Origin: Bacillota bacterium
GTDB lineage: Bacteria > Bacillota > Clostridia > Lachnospirales > Anaerotignaceae
Length of the DNA: 60,358 bases
NCBI GenBank assembly: GCA_021768705.1
Contig: JAETUG010000011.1
Coordinates: forward strand, 1 to 60,358
Reading direction: 5' to 3'
A program made the position numbers and the translations under genes. The notes beneath the pieces are model-generated. The model made no database searches. It was not told the origin of the DNA and saw only the letters and a list, made by a program, of their open reading frames with translations. Position 1 is the first letter of the stretch, and each line of letters starts with the position of its first letter. Of the stretch, positions 33,753 to 42,420 are shown piece by piece.

Positions 33753-34499
33753 TTACAATACTTTTGCCAGGAACTGTTTCAGACGGTCGCTCTTAGGATT
33801 TTCAAAGATCTCCGCAGGAATCCCTTCTTCTACCTGTTTGCCATCTGCCATGAACATCACGCGGGTGCCAACTTCCTTTGCAAAACCCATTTCGTGGGTA
33901 ACAACGACCATTGTCATGTTATCGTGAGCCAGTTGTTTCATTACTTCCAGAACCTCACCAACCATTTCAGGGTCGAGGGCAGAGGTGGGTTCGTCGAACA
34001 GCATCACTTCAGGTTCCATGCACAGGGCACGAACGATGGCAATACGCTGTTTTTGACCACCGGAAAGCTGAGAAGGATATGCATTGGCTCTGTCTTCCAG
34101 ACCAACACGTTTCAGCAGTTCCATCGCCATTGCTGTGGCTTCTGCTTCGCTTTTTTTCCGCAGCTTCATGGGTGCAATGATCATATTTTTCAGTATTGTC
34201 ATATGGGGGAAGAGATTGAAATGCTGGAACACCATACCCATTTTCTGGCGATGGATATTGATATTCGTTTTTTCATCGGTGATATCGGTGCCCTCAAAGA
34301 AGATGCTGCCGCCTGTAGGCACTTCCAGCAAATTCAGGCAGCGCAGGAACGTAGATTTACCGGAACCGGAAGGACCAATCACAACAACTACTTCGCCCTT
34401 CTTGATTTCTGTATTGATGCCATCCAACGCTTTGATGGCGCCGCCATTATAATATTTCTGCAGATTTTCTACTTTAATCAAAGTTTCATTAGCGTTCAC
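33753..34499 (-). CDS. Polar amino acid ABC importer ATPase
   Basis: A 248-aa GlnQ/ArtP-type ATPase: Walker [14 protein letters not shown]-loop [12 protein letters not shown], signature [15 protein letters not shown], Walker [20 protein letters not shown], and switch His in [13 protein letters not shown]. The gene overlaps the permease gene upstream by 11 nt. Glutamine, cystine and arginine importers share this ATPase type, so the exact substrate is open. Confidence 0.95.
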   Translation of the reverse strand: MNANETLIKVENLQKYYNGGAIKALDGINTEIKKGEVVVVIGPSGSGKSTFLRCLNLLEVPTGGSIFFEGTDITDEKTNINIHRQKMGMVFQHFNLFPHMTILKNMIIAPMKLRKKSEAEATAMAMELLKRVGLEDRANAYPSQLSGGQKQRIAIVRALCMEPEVMLFDEPTSALDPEMVGEVLEVMKQLAHDNMTMVVVTHEMGFAKEVGTRVMFMADGKQVEEGIPAEIFENPKSDRLKQFLAKVL

Positions 34500-35199
34500 T
34501 GTTTCTCAACCTCCTTTCCAGAATACCTACCAGCCATGTAAAGAACATAACCATCACCAGATAGATGACCGCAACGCCGATCAATGGGAAAAACGCTTCG
34601 TAAGTACGGCTGCGGATGATGTCACCGCCCTTTGTCAGATCCATTAAGCCAACATAGCCGGAAACAGAGGTTTCCTTCAGCAGTACGATGAATTCATTTG
34701 CCAAAGCAGGCAGTACGTTTTTAAACGCCTGAGGAATGATAATATACTGCATGGTCTGCACATAGTTGAAGCCCAAGCTGCGACCTGCTTCAAACTGCCC
34801 CTGATCGATAGACATGATACCGCTACGGAAAATTTCCGCCACATAAGCCGCAGAGTTCAGCCCAAAGGCGATGACCGCTACCAAAATCTTATTTCTGGTA
34901 GAAACTAAAATAACAAAATACATAATCATCAGCTGCACAACAACAGGTGTCCCACGGATCACCGTCAGATAGATCTTGCACAGCAGATTCATCACCCAAA
35001 GGACAAATTTGCTGAAGCCCCGCATAGCGCTGCCGTTTTTTTCATAAGTAGAGCGGATGATAGCGATAATGATACCCAAAGCGATGCCCAGCAGCACTGC
35101 AAAAAATGTGACCTTCAGCGTAACTACGAGACCGTCTGTAATATATTTCCAGCGATCATGCTGAATGAAGTTGAATATGAATTTTTCTTTCAAACTCAT
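34489..35199 (-). CDS. Polar amino acid ABC importer permease
   Basis: A 236-aa His/Glu/Gln-type permease with about five membrane helices. The family motif [16 protein letters not shown] and the EAA loop [22 protein letters not shown] are clear. It lies downstream of the binding-protein gene, separated by a hairpin, and overlaps the ATPase gene. Confidence 0.94.
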   Translation of the reverse strand: MSLKEKFIFNFIQHDRWKYITDGLVVTLKVTFFAVLLGIALGIIIAIIRSTYEKNGSAMRGFSKFVLWVMNLLCKIYLTVIRGTPVVVQLMIMYFVILVSTRNKILVAVIAFGLNSAAYVAEIFRSGIMSIDQGQFEAGRSLGFNYVQTMQYIIIPQAFKNVLPALANEFIVLLKETSVSGYVGLMDLTKGGDIIRSRTYEAFFPLIGVAVIYLVMVMFFTWLVGILERRLRNSER

Positions 35200-35233
35200 T
35201 GGAAACGTTCCTCCTTCTTTCGATTTTCAATCG

Positions 35234-35263
35234 CAAAACAGGGGTGGACTTTCGCCACCCCTG
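35234..35263 (-). terminator. Intercistronic hairpin after the binding-protein gene
   Basis: CAGGGGTGG and CCACCCCTG around a 7-nt loop, followed on the minus strand by TTTTG. It probably gives partial termination, so that the binding protein exceeds the permease and ATPase. Confidence 0.75.
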
Positions 35264-35291
35264 AAGCATTTTGTATCAAAACTGATTGAAA

Positions 35292-36086
35292 TTATTCAGC
35301 GCTGATGTATTTGTCGATGATTTCCTGAATTGTACCGTCAGCGATCAGTTCAGCCAGTGCTGCGTTGATCTGTTCTGTCAGTTCACTGTCTTTTGCGAAG
35401 CAGATTGCATAATCTTCTACTGCATATTCTGTATCCAGAATCTTCAGACCTTCGTTTGCAGCTACGAACTGTTTTGCGGGTTCGTTATCGATTACAACGC
35501 AGTCGATTTTGCCCTGTGTCAGAGCCAGAACAGCGTCAGCCCCCTTAGGGAAACGTTCTACTGTACCCAGACCATCTTCTTCGATGTCGCCTGTTGTGTA
35601 GATATCACCGGTTGTACCTGTCTGAACGCCTACTACGTGAGAAGCACCTTCTGCAAACAAATCATCAACGGATGTGATATCGGAATCTTCTTTTACGATA
35701 ACTACCTGTACGCCTGTTGCATAGGAATCGGAGAAATCAACGCTCTGCAGACGATCTTCTGTTACTGTCAGACCAGCCATACCGAAGCTTGCTTTGCCGC
35801 TTGTTACTGCAGGGATGATGGAATCAAACGCCATATCTTCGATCTGGAAGCCCATACCCAGTTTTTCAGCAATCGCTGCACCAATCTCAGCATCGATACC
35901 AACTACATCACTGCCTTCGTAGAATTCATAAGGGGGGAATTCTGCGTTTGTAGCCATGATCAGTGTTTCTGTTTCTGCCGCTGCATCATCTGTTGCAGGT
36001 TCTGTGGAACCACCGCAGCCAACCAATGCTGTTGTCATTGCAAATACCATTGTTGTAGCCAAAAGGCCCTTCATAAATTTTTTCAT
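35292..36086 (-). CDS. Polar amino acid-binding lipoprotein
   Basis: A 264-aa family 3 solute-binding lipoprotein. The signal peptide ends in TTALVGC. The mature domain shows LIMATNAEFPPYEFYEGSDV, GIDAEIGAAIAEKLG, FGMAGLTVTEDRLQSVDFSD and VGVQTGTTGD, typical of cystine, glutamine and arginine binders. I start at MKKFMKG with GGGAGGA upstream; the frame continues to 36176 through the promoter and is not coding there. Confidence 0.94.
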   Translation of the reverse strand: MKKFMKGLLATTMVFAMTTALVGCGGSTEPATDDAAAETETLIMATNAEFPPYEFYEGSDVVGIDAEIGAAIAEKLGMGFQIEDMAFDSIIPAVTSGKASFGMAGLTVTEDRLQSVDFSDSYATGVQVVIVKEDSDITSVDDLFAEGASHVVGVQTGTTGDIYTTGDIEEDGLGTVERFPKGADAVLALTQGKIDCVVIDNEPAKQFVAANEGLKILDTEYAVEDYAICFAKDSELTEQINAALAELIADGTIQEIIDKYISAE

Positions 36087-36140
36087 AATAATCTTCCTCC
36101 CAAGTTTATACACTTTTTTTCGTGTTATTTTATAAATGGA

Positions 36141-36169
36141 ATTATACTCGCCAAGTGCATAAAATACAA
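36141..36169 (-). promoter_or_regulatory. Promoter of the amino acid ABC operon
   Basis: On the minus strand TTGTAT and a perfect TATAAT are separated by 17 nt, about 55 nt before the ATG. Confidence 0.7.
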
Positions 36170-36245
36170 TAACCAAATTTAACTATAAATTATATTTTTT
36201 GAAATATTTTTTAGTTAAAATACACATAAAAAGCAGAATCAGCAT

Positions 36246-36282
36246 AAAAAAGGCGGTTTTCTTTGAAAAAACCGCCCTTTTG
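36246..36282 (-). terminator. Terminator of the ClC gene
   Basis: AAAAGGGCGGTTTT and AAAACCGCC-type arms around a short loop with flanking A and T runs, on the minus strand after the ClC stop at 36383. Confidence 0.8.
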
Positions 36283-36382
36283 TTTCCTGCACAAGCCTGC
36301 ATAAAATAATGCATAAATCCATTTTATACACAAACCGTATACAGTGTTCTTTTGATCTGCATCATATCTCCAACCCCACGCA

Positions 36383-37657
36383 TCAATGGACGTTCTTATT
36401 GATAAATTCCGGTTCTACTTTGGAATACATGATCTTCTGTTCCGAATACAGACCATAGTAGCCGGAGAGCATATAGCTGATGGCACAGCAAAGGGCATAA
36501 TAGGCTGTTCCATGGAAACCGAACAACTCAATACAAAGCATAATAGATGCCAAAGGACAGTTGGTCACACCGCAAAAAACCGCTGCCATCCCCAGGGAAG
36601 CGGCAAAAGCGGCAGGCAGCCCCAGCAAAGGTCCCGCAATACAGCCAAAAGTTGCCCCGATAAAGAAGGAAGGAACAATCTCGCCGCCTTTATAGCCTGC
36701 CCCAAGCGTCAATGCTGTAAAAAGGATCTTCAATAGAAATGCCTCTGTTTTGGCATCCCCATTCAGGGCTTTGGTGATGATATCCATGCCTGCGCCGTTA
36801 TAATCTCTGCAGCCTACCAGATAGGTTGCCCCAATCACGATACAACCGCCAACAAAAGCTCTTACCATGGAATTCTTGAAATATTTCCGATAGGCATTGC
36901 CTGTATGCTCCATTACAATACAAAACAAAACGCTCAGCACCGCACAAAGGATTCCCAATATTGCTACCAGCCAGCAAGTCTCCAGCCCGATGGCTTCCGG
37001 GATGCCTACGATCTCAAAAGCAGTGGGCTTGATACCAACGGCCTTGGAAAGGCCTGATGCCACCAAGGCAGAAATGATGCAGGGCACGATAGCAGAATAA
37101 TGCATGACCCCGACGGTGATGACTTCCATAGCAAAGATCACTGAAGTCAGGGGTGTGCCAAACAAAGCAGCAAATCCAGCCGCCATACCGCACATGGTCA
37201 TAATCCGTTCCTCTTTTTCATTCAATTCAAAATTTCGTCCAAAGCTGGAAGCAATGCTGCCGCCCAATTGCAAGGCAGCTCCTTCCCTGCCGGCAGAGCC
37301 GCCCAATAAATGGGTCATCACCGTACTGAAAAAGATCAGCACCGCCGTTTTTAGGGTGACCGCTTCATTGGAACGAACCGCCACAAGGATAAAATTCGTC
37401 CCCCGATCCTTTTCCATGCCCGCCAGCCGATAGGCAAGCACAATGGCAAGGCCGCCCAAAGGCAAAAGCCAGAGTATCATGGGATGTTCTGTACGGAATT
37501 CCGTAGCCCATTCCAAAGTCCAATGAAAGGCAATGCCCACCAGACCAATGATAAAGCCGATGCAAATGGCACCGCAGCTCCACATCACAAAATGGACCAG
37601 ATTATTTTCACTTCTATCAAATTTATCCTGATATTTTCCAAATAAATGCTTGCCCAA
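36383..37657 (-). CDS. ClC-family anion channel/antiporter
   Basis: A 424-aa membrane protein with about 10-12 helices. The ClC core motif reads GGSAGREGAALQLGGSIAS, with the gating glutamate in GREGA instead of GREGP; GGEIVPSFFIGATFG is the later pore motif. The usual GSGIP near the first pore helix is not evident (EKDRGTNFIL occupies that region). These deviations resemble the fluoride-exporting CLC-F group, but I cannot prove it, and no fluoride riboswitch precedes it. The start is TTG with GGGAGG 9 nt upstream. Confidence 0.88.
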   Translation of the reverse strand: MGKHLFGKYQDKFDRSENNLVHFVMWSCGAICIGFIIGLVGIAFHWTLEWATEFRTEHPMILWLLPLGGLAIVLAYRLAGMEKDRGTNFILVAVRSNEAVTLKTAVLIFFSTVMTHLLGGSAGREGAALQLGGSIASSFGRNFELNEKEERIMTMCGMAAGFAALFGTPLTSVIFAMEVITVGVMHYSAIVPCIISALVASGLSKAVGIKPTAFEIVGIPEAIGLETCWLVAILGILCAVLSVLFCIVMEHTGNAYRKYFKNSMVRAFVGGCIVIGATYLVGCRDYNGAGMDIITKALNGDAKTEAFLLKILFTALTLGAGYKGGEIVPSFFIGATFGCIAGPLLGLPAAFAASLGMAAVFCGVTNCPLASIMLCIELFGFHGTAYYALCCAISYMLSGYYGLYSEQKIMYSKVEPEFINKNVH

Positions 37658-37738
37658 AGGGTCTTCCCTCCCTTTTTCCGTTTTTTTCTACAGTAGTATA
37701 CATCAGCATACTTCTGCCTGCAACCATTTTTAGACAAG

Positions 37739-37796
37739 AAAAGTGCCTGATTTTCCAGTGTTCTCTAAAGGAAACACCAGAAAAAGATCAGACACT
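37739..37796 (-). terminator. Terminator of the two-component/DUF6440 operon
   Basis: On the minus strand AGTGTCTGATC..., CTGGTGTTTC and the returning arms GAACACTGG and ATCAGGCACTTTT form a long interrupted stem ending in Ts, just after the DUF6440 stop. Confidence 0.7.
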
Positions 37797-37803
37797 TACT
37801 TTC

Positions 37804-38004
37804 TTACAATTGGTAGGGGTCATAGATCAGAGGCTTGCCCTCTTTATCCAGCAACGGTGTCAGCCCACCGGAATATCCTGCGGCATGGTAAAGATACTGT
37901 ATCCCAGTTTCTCTATCCACCCAGATTTCCATCACATTGCTCACGCCCTGACTATAAATCTTTTCAAATCTATCCTCAACCTTATCGCCCTTATATTTTG
38001 CCAT
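37804..38004 (-). CDS. DUF6440 family small protein
   Basis: A 66-aa protein recognised by DRFEKIYSQG, IWVDRETGIQYLYH and GGLTPLLDKEGKP, typical of DUF6440. It has no signal peptide or membrane segment. It follows the histidine kinase gene by 3 nt and is therefore co-transcribed with the two-component system. No function is known. Confidence 0.85.
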   Translation of the reverse strand: MAKYKGDKVEDRFEKIYSQGVSNVMEIWVDRETGIQYLYHAAGYSGGLTPLLDKEGKPLIYDPYQL

Positions 38005-38007
38005 AGC

Positions 38008-40257
38008 TTACTCCCCTTCTTTTTCTTCTGAAATGTTCTCCTCGTCCTCTTCTTCCTCCTCCCAAAGAGGAATGCTGACAACAGCCTTGAACAAATCGCC
38101 ATCCACTTGGATACCAAAGGTACCATCCTGTATCTCCGCCAGACTTTGGGTGATGGAAAGCCCCAGACCGGAGCCTTCCGTCGTTCTGGAGGCATCCCCT
38201 CGGACAAAACGCTCCGTCAGGCGGGTCTCATCGAAATCAATGGGTGCCGCAGAAATATTTTTCATCACAAGGATGCCGTATCCGTCCATTTTAAAGATAT
38301 CCACATACACCCGAGAATGGGGCATGGAATATTTGATGACATTGGAAAAAAGGTTTTCCAAAATCCGCCACATATGCCCGCCATCTGCATAAATAAATAC
38401 AGGCTCTGCACAGCTGATCTTAAAGGTCAGCCCAACCGCTTCCATCTTATCCTCCATCTCGCCCATCGCCTGCAGGGTCAGTTGTTTATAATCCACCCGC
38501 ATCTTCGTTACGGTCAGATTGCCACTGGAAGCCTTGCTGGCTTCGATCAGGTCTTCAATGAGCTGCTTCAGGCGATAGGATTTTTCATGAAGGATATCCA
38601 CATAGCCGCTGGCTCTTTGGTTTTCCAGCTTTTCTTTTTTCAGCAGATCCGCATAAGAAATGATGGAGGTCAAAGGTGTTTTCAAATCGTGAGAAACATT
38701 GGTAATCAGCTCTGCCTTCATCCGTTCCCCTTTGACCGCATCATCCACGGCATTTTTCAGTCCTACCTGGATATTCGCCACATCCTCTGCAAAATTCAGG
38801 AAGGAAGGCGAAATCTTATTCAGATCCAGAGGATAGGAGAAATTCCCCTTGGAGCTTTCTTTAACAGAAATCATGATTTCCTTTAGAGAACGCAGCGCAC
38901 GGATGAACCAATACATACACAAAACATTGAAGAAAACCAAGCCGATTCCCGCCAACAGACCCAACTTCGGATATCCATAATAGGGAGCCATAACCATCAT
39001 ACCCATGATAACGCAGTTGCCCAGGCCATAGCACAGCATAACAATGACCATCCATCCACGAAAGGTCTTGCCAGTAAAAAGCTCGCTCATCCTGCGGATA
39101 GATACGGAAATCCAAGTGTTTCGGAAAAAGCTTCTGTCCTTAAACTGCCTTGCAGCAGAAAGAACATAATTCAGCAGCACCGCCACTGCCGCCAGATAGA
39201 GAGCACCCAAAACAGTCGCAAAGACATAGTTCCAGAAAACGACACTCCCTTGCAGGATGATCTCTATGAGGGTCGATGCCACTGTAAATGCAACCCCGAA
39301 AAAAAGGAATACCAGAAGGAAGTGGATCTCATTATACAGGCGGTCTACCACTGTAAACTGCACTTTACCGCCTTTTTCCTTCTGCCCTGTGACCCGTATC
39401 AGATAGATCATACACGCCAAAAGCCCCAGCAGAGACAAAGCGAATACCACAAACAGGATGGGTATGCTCTGTTTTGCAAAGCCAAAGGCCTGCCACAGGT
39501 CATAAAATTCGTCCCCCTGCAAAAGAGGATCTTGAATCGCACCGTAAAACTTAAAATTACTCTCTTCCAGAATAGAGTTATCGTAGACATCGAAATAATA
39601 GGGGTTTTCGCCCAGATGGTCGCTGCTGAAGCCGGCGGACAGAACCAGCGTACGCTCCGCTTCGCCAATCTCGCTCTTGGTCGTATTGCCGCCGATCACA
39701 GTTCCGTTTTCATCCTCTACATAATAAAGAAAGTTTTTCATTCCATCCAGATAACGGACGCAGTTTTTATATTCATCCAACTGCCTCTGAATGTACATTT
39801 TATAATAAGAAGGCAGACGGCTTTCCACCAGTTCTTCATATTCTGCCAGATTTTCATGGAGACTTTCCGGAATGTTTCCATAAATAATCAGTCCATCATA
39901 GGTCTCATTGACCTCCGTATTACCGGTGATGACTCCGTCTACGATACCATAATATCGTTTAAAGCCGTTAAGCAATTCTTCCCGATCCACAGCCAACCCG
40001 GCTTCGATGCGCTCTTCGCTCTGATAATAGATATCTGCCAACACTGCCCGGTCTAACGTATTGCTGAAAAATTCACGAAATTCTTCCGTATCATAAACCG
40101 TATCCGCATTGATAACGTCCCAATTCCATTCCTTTGAAATATTCACCGCCACAATGCCGCAGAAAAAAATAGAGATGGCGCAGGCAAAAAACAGCACTGC
40201 CGCTGTGACCTTGAATTTCATTTGATATGCTTTAGATTTTTTCGATTTTGTAGCCAA
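38008..40257 (-). CDS. Membrane sensor histidine kinase
   Basis: A protein of about 749 aa with an N-terminal helix, a large extracytoplasmic domain (about 40-240), several further membrane helices (about 260-470), and a kinase core: H-box TNVSHDLKTPLTSIISYADL, N-box ILENLFSNVIKYSM, G-box EGSGLGLSITQSLAE. The C-terminus is strongly acidic (WEEEEEDEENISEEKEGE). The frame starts at a TTG with GGTGG 9 nt upstream and overlaps the regulator gene; an ATG at 40221 (MKFKVTA) is the alternative. The signal is unknown. It pairs with the OmpR-type regulator just upstream. Confidence 0.92.
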   Translation of the reverse strand: MATKSKKSKAYQMKFKVTAAVLFFACAISIFFCGIVAVNISKEWNWDVINADTVYDTEEFREFFSNTLDRAVLADIYYQSEERIEAGLAVDREELLNGFKRYYGIVDGVITGNTEVNETYDGLIIYGNIPESLHENLAEYEELVESRLPSYYKMYIQRQLDEYKNCVRYLDGMKNFLYYVEDENGTVIGGNTTKSEIGEAERTLVLSAGFSSDHLGENPYYFDVYDNSILEESNFKFYGAIQDPLLQGDEFYDLWQAFGFAKQSIPILFVVFALSLLGLLACMIYLIRVTGQKEKGGKVQFTVVDRLYNEIHFLLVFLFFGVAFTVASTLIEIILQGSVVFWNYVFATVLGALYLAAVAVLLNYVLSAARQFKDRSFFRNTWISVSIRRMSELFTGKTFRGWMVIVMLCYGLGNCVIMGMMVMAPYYGYPKLGLLAGIGLVFFNVLCMYWFIRALRSLKEIMISVKESSKGNFSYPLDLNKISPSFLNFAEDVANIQVGLKNAVDDAVKGERMKAELITNVSHDLKTPLTSIISYADLLKKEKLENQRASGYVDILHEKSYRLKQLIEDLIEASKASSGNLTVTKMRVDYKQLTLQAMGEMEDKMEAVGLTFKISCAEPVFIYADGGHMWRILENLFSNVIKYSMPHSRVYVDIFKMDGYGILVMKNISAAPIDFDETRLTERFVRGDASRTTEGSGLGLSITQSLAEIQDGTFGIQVDGDLFKAVVSIPLWEEEEEDEENISEEKEGE

Positions 40258-40927
40258 TCCCCCACACCACCTTCAGATATCTCGGTTCCTTTGGATTGAT
40301 CTCGATTTTTTCACGGATACGACGAATATGTACAGAAACCGTATTTTCCGGAGCAAAGGAAGCTTCATTCCAAACTTTTTCATATATTTCATCAATAGAG
40401 AACACCTTTCCTGCATTTTCCATCAGCAGCTGCAGGATGCCGTATTCTGTCGCCGTCAGCTTGATCTTTTCTCCTTCCACCCGCACTTCCTTGGCATCCT
40501 TGTCCAATTCGATACCGCCGATCCGAATGATATTGTTTTTCTCCGCAATGCTGCCCAAAGCCGTATAACGACGCATTAGGCTCTTCACACGAGCCAGCAG
40601 TTCCAACGGATTAAAAGGCTTCGTGATATAATCATCCGCCCCAAAATTCAGCCCCAGAATCTTATCCGTATCCTCCGATTTGGCAGATAGGATGATAATG
40701 GGAATATTCAGTGTTTCCCGAATCGCTACCGTAGCTTTTAGCCCGTCCATTTCAGGCATCATCACATCCATCAAAATCAAATGTATCTCGTTTTCTTCCA
40801 ATGCCCGCAGGGCCTCCAAACCATTATATGCCTTGATGACAGCATAACCCTCCTGCTTCAAATAGATCTCGATGGCATCTACAATACTTTTATCATCATC
40901 ACAAACCAAAATATTGAATTGTTCCAT
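40232..40927 (-). CDS. OmpR/PhoB-family response regulator
   Basis: A 231-aa regulator. The receiver domain has the acidic pocket CDDDKS, phosphoacceptor Asp in LILMDVMMPEMDG and Lys in YITKPFNPLELLA. A C-terminal winged helix follows (VRVEGEKIKLTATEYGILQL ... NTVSVHIRRIREKI). I start at MEQFNIL; seven extra codons upstream overlap the ribosome-site region. It is expressed with the large histidine kinase and DUF6440, and may act on surface genes such as the sortase next door. Confidence 0.94.
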   Translation of the reverse strand: MEQFNILVCDDDKSIVDAIEIYLKQEGYAVIKAYNGLEALRALEENEIHLILMDVMMPEMDGLKATVAIRETLNIPIIILSAKSEDTDKILGLNFGADDYITKPFNPLELLARVKSLMRRYTALGSIAEKNNIIRIGGIELDKDAKEVRVEGEKIKLTATEYGILQLLMENAGKVFSIDEIYEKVWNEASFAPENTVSVHIRRIREKIEINPKEPRYLKVVWGIGYKIEKI

Positions 40928-40991
40928 AGATTCATCCCCCTTTTGCACACTATTTTTTTATTATATCATACATCATTTATTTTACAAAACA

Positions 40992-41037
40992 GAAAAAAAG
41001 CGAAGAATTTCACTATTGAAACGCTTCGCTTTTTCTT
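40992..41037 (-). terminator. Terminator of the sortase gene
   Basis: AAAAAGCGAAG and CTTCGCTTTTTTT arms with a 19-nt loop on the minus strand, directly after the sortase stop. Confidence 0.85.
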
Positions 41038-41041
41038 TATT

Positions 41042-41782
41042 CTATTTCATACTGCTTTCCTCAATCAATACAGCATTTACTACAAATCGGTAGTTCACCT
41101 CCCCTGCCGATGTGCAAGTAGAAAGCGTCAAAATCCGATCCTCCGTTGTGGGTATGTTCTCTGGTGCCATTTCGCCAGCAGAAAGCATTTCCTCCAGCAT
41201 CAACTGAAAAGCAGCATTATCTTGAAATTCCAGTGTATACACCTCATCTAAAACATGAGCCTTGTAAGCAGAAAAAATTTGGTATGTCAATATTCGATCC
41301 GGCAAATATATTTGAATATACTCATGTTCTTTGGCATATTCCAAATCCCGATATCGAGATAAACTGCCAAACATTGCTTTATTTTTCATATTATGCCCAT
41401 ATAAGATCGTATGTTGATCCGACATTTCTTGATTGTTTCTTTCATCCAGAAAAATACTGCCAAAACTGGAATACTCTCCATTATACGCATGGGTCAAATA
41501 ATATTTATTATCCTTCCCCTGCAAAAGCGGGTACTGAATTGGCGTATCTTTTATCGTAATCCAACCAAAAATTTCCGGATTTTCTTTTTTCAATTCCATA
41601 AAATCTACCGGACACTCTGCATCTCTTGCGGACTCTTCCGGTTTTCCCGCTAAAATCTGCGCTTGTTCATAAATCTGATTGCCTTTTTGGTATTCCAGAA
41701 AAACTTTTGCCACCTGCCATGCAGAAAAAAGAGCAATACAAAGCAAACCTAACTGAAGTACCCGTCGAAGTATTTGTTTCAT
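41042..41782 (-). CDS. Class B sortase
   Basis: A 246-aa membrane-anchored transpeptidase with an N-terminal helix (8-28) and an extracellular sortase domain. Catalytic His130 is in LYGHNMKNKAMFG, Cys223 in LTLSTC, and Arg232 in YRFVV; the SrtB-type helix is present (FGSLSRYRDLEYAKEHEYIQ). Sortase B enzymes anchor a few surface proteins through NPxTG-like signals. No substrate with such a signal is in this window. Confidence 0.94.
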   Translation of the reverse strand: MKQILRRVLQLGLLCIALFSAWQVAKVFLEYQKGNQIYEQAQILAGKPEESARDAECPVDFMELKKENPEIFGWITIKDTPIQYPLLQGKDNKYYLTHAYNGEYSSFGSIFLDERNNQEMSDQHTILYGHNMKNKAMFGSLSRYRDLEYAKEHEYIQIYLPDRILTYQIFSAYKAHVLDEVYTLEFQDNAAFQLMLEEMLSAGEMAPENIPTTEDRILTLSTCTSAGEVNYRFVVNAVLIEESSMK

Positions 41783-41877
41783 GAACGTCCCCTTTTCTCT
41801 GTTAATGAAGGCGTTTTACCAAAATTTCCGGATGAAGCACATTGGAGTATGTCCATAAAAGTAGACACAAAAATAAG

Positions 41878-42015
41878 TTAATCCGTTAACATTTTTTCAT
41901 GCCCTTCAAGCCACCTATATAATGTATTACGATGAATAGAAAGCTCCTCTGCCACAGCTTTTATCGGAATATCATCCTCTATTACCATTTTTACTGTAGC
42001 CTTTTTTCGTAATTC
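41878..42015 (-). pseudogene. Remnant of an IS3-type transposase OrfA
   Basis: A 45-codon open stretch with no upstream start (a stop precedes it) reads as a Xre/OrfA-type HTH: ELRKKATVKMVIEDDIPIKA, VAEELSIHRNTLYRWLEG. This matches the N-terminus of IS3-family OrfA. It stops shortly after the HTH, so only a fragment remains. A TGTC...GACA palindrome at about 41854-41872 may be an associated end. The rest of the gap 41783-42193 holds only the tRNA promoter. Confidence 0.6.
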
Positions 42016-42152
42016 TTAAAAATTATTCTACAACAGAATAAACAGCAGTGTCAATAGCGTGTACCGTCTGATGAAACCTTTACAACTGCCGAAAAAATCT
42101 GTGGTTTCGTAGAAACTTTCTGAAAAAAATCTAAAAATTTGTAAAAAATGTG

Positions 42153-42181
42153 TTGACAAAAATATGATCCTGCTATATACT
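42153..42181 (+). promoter_or_regulatory. Promoter of tRNA-Lys
   Basis: TTGACA and TATACT with a 17-nt spacer, 12 nt before the mature tRNA 5' end. Confidence 0.85.
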
Positions 42182-42193
42182 AGTCTTCGTTGC

Positions 42194-42266
42194 GGGTCAT
42201 TAGCTCAGTCGGTAGAGCACTGGACTTTTAATCCAGGTGTCCCGGGTTCGAGTCCCGGATGACTCA
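42194..42266 (+). tRNA. tRNA-Lys (anticodon TTT)
   Basis: A 73-nt cloverleaf. The acceptor arms GGGTCAT and ATGACTC have one G-T pair, the D arm contains AGCTCAGTCGGTAGAGC, the anticodon stem is CTGGA/TCCAG with loop CTTTTAA, and the T arm is CCGGGTTCGAGTCCCGG. The discriminator is A and CCA is not encoded. It has its own promoter and terminator. Confidence 0.97.
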
Positions 42267-42272
42267 TCATAG

Positions 42273-42304
42273 AAACCAAGGTATTGATTACCTTGGTTTT
42301 TTAT
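42273..42304 (+). terminator. Terminator of tRNA-Lys
   Basis: AACCAAGGTA and TACCTTGGTT form a 10-bp stem followed by TTTTATTTT. Confidence 0.9.
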
Positions 42305-42420
42305 TTTAAGCGGAGAAACCTCTTTCAAACAAATGAATGTTGTATTTGCTTGCAAGGTACAATATTTATTTGTTGTGGAATAGATTCTCCCTGTTTACAA
42401 AAGAAAAAAGAGGTGATTTC

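Noticed and set aside
37658-37803. Fluoride riboswitch upstream of the ClC gene
   Set aside because: The gap is filled by the DUF6440 terminator and a short spacer; no fluoride-motif sequence is seen.
42064-42193. tRNA cluster around tRNA-Lys
   Set aside because: Only one cloverleaf can be folded; the flanks are promoter and terminator.
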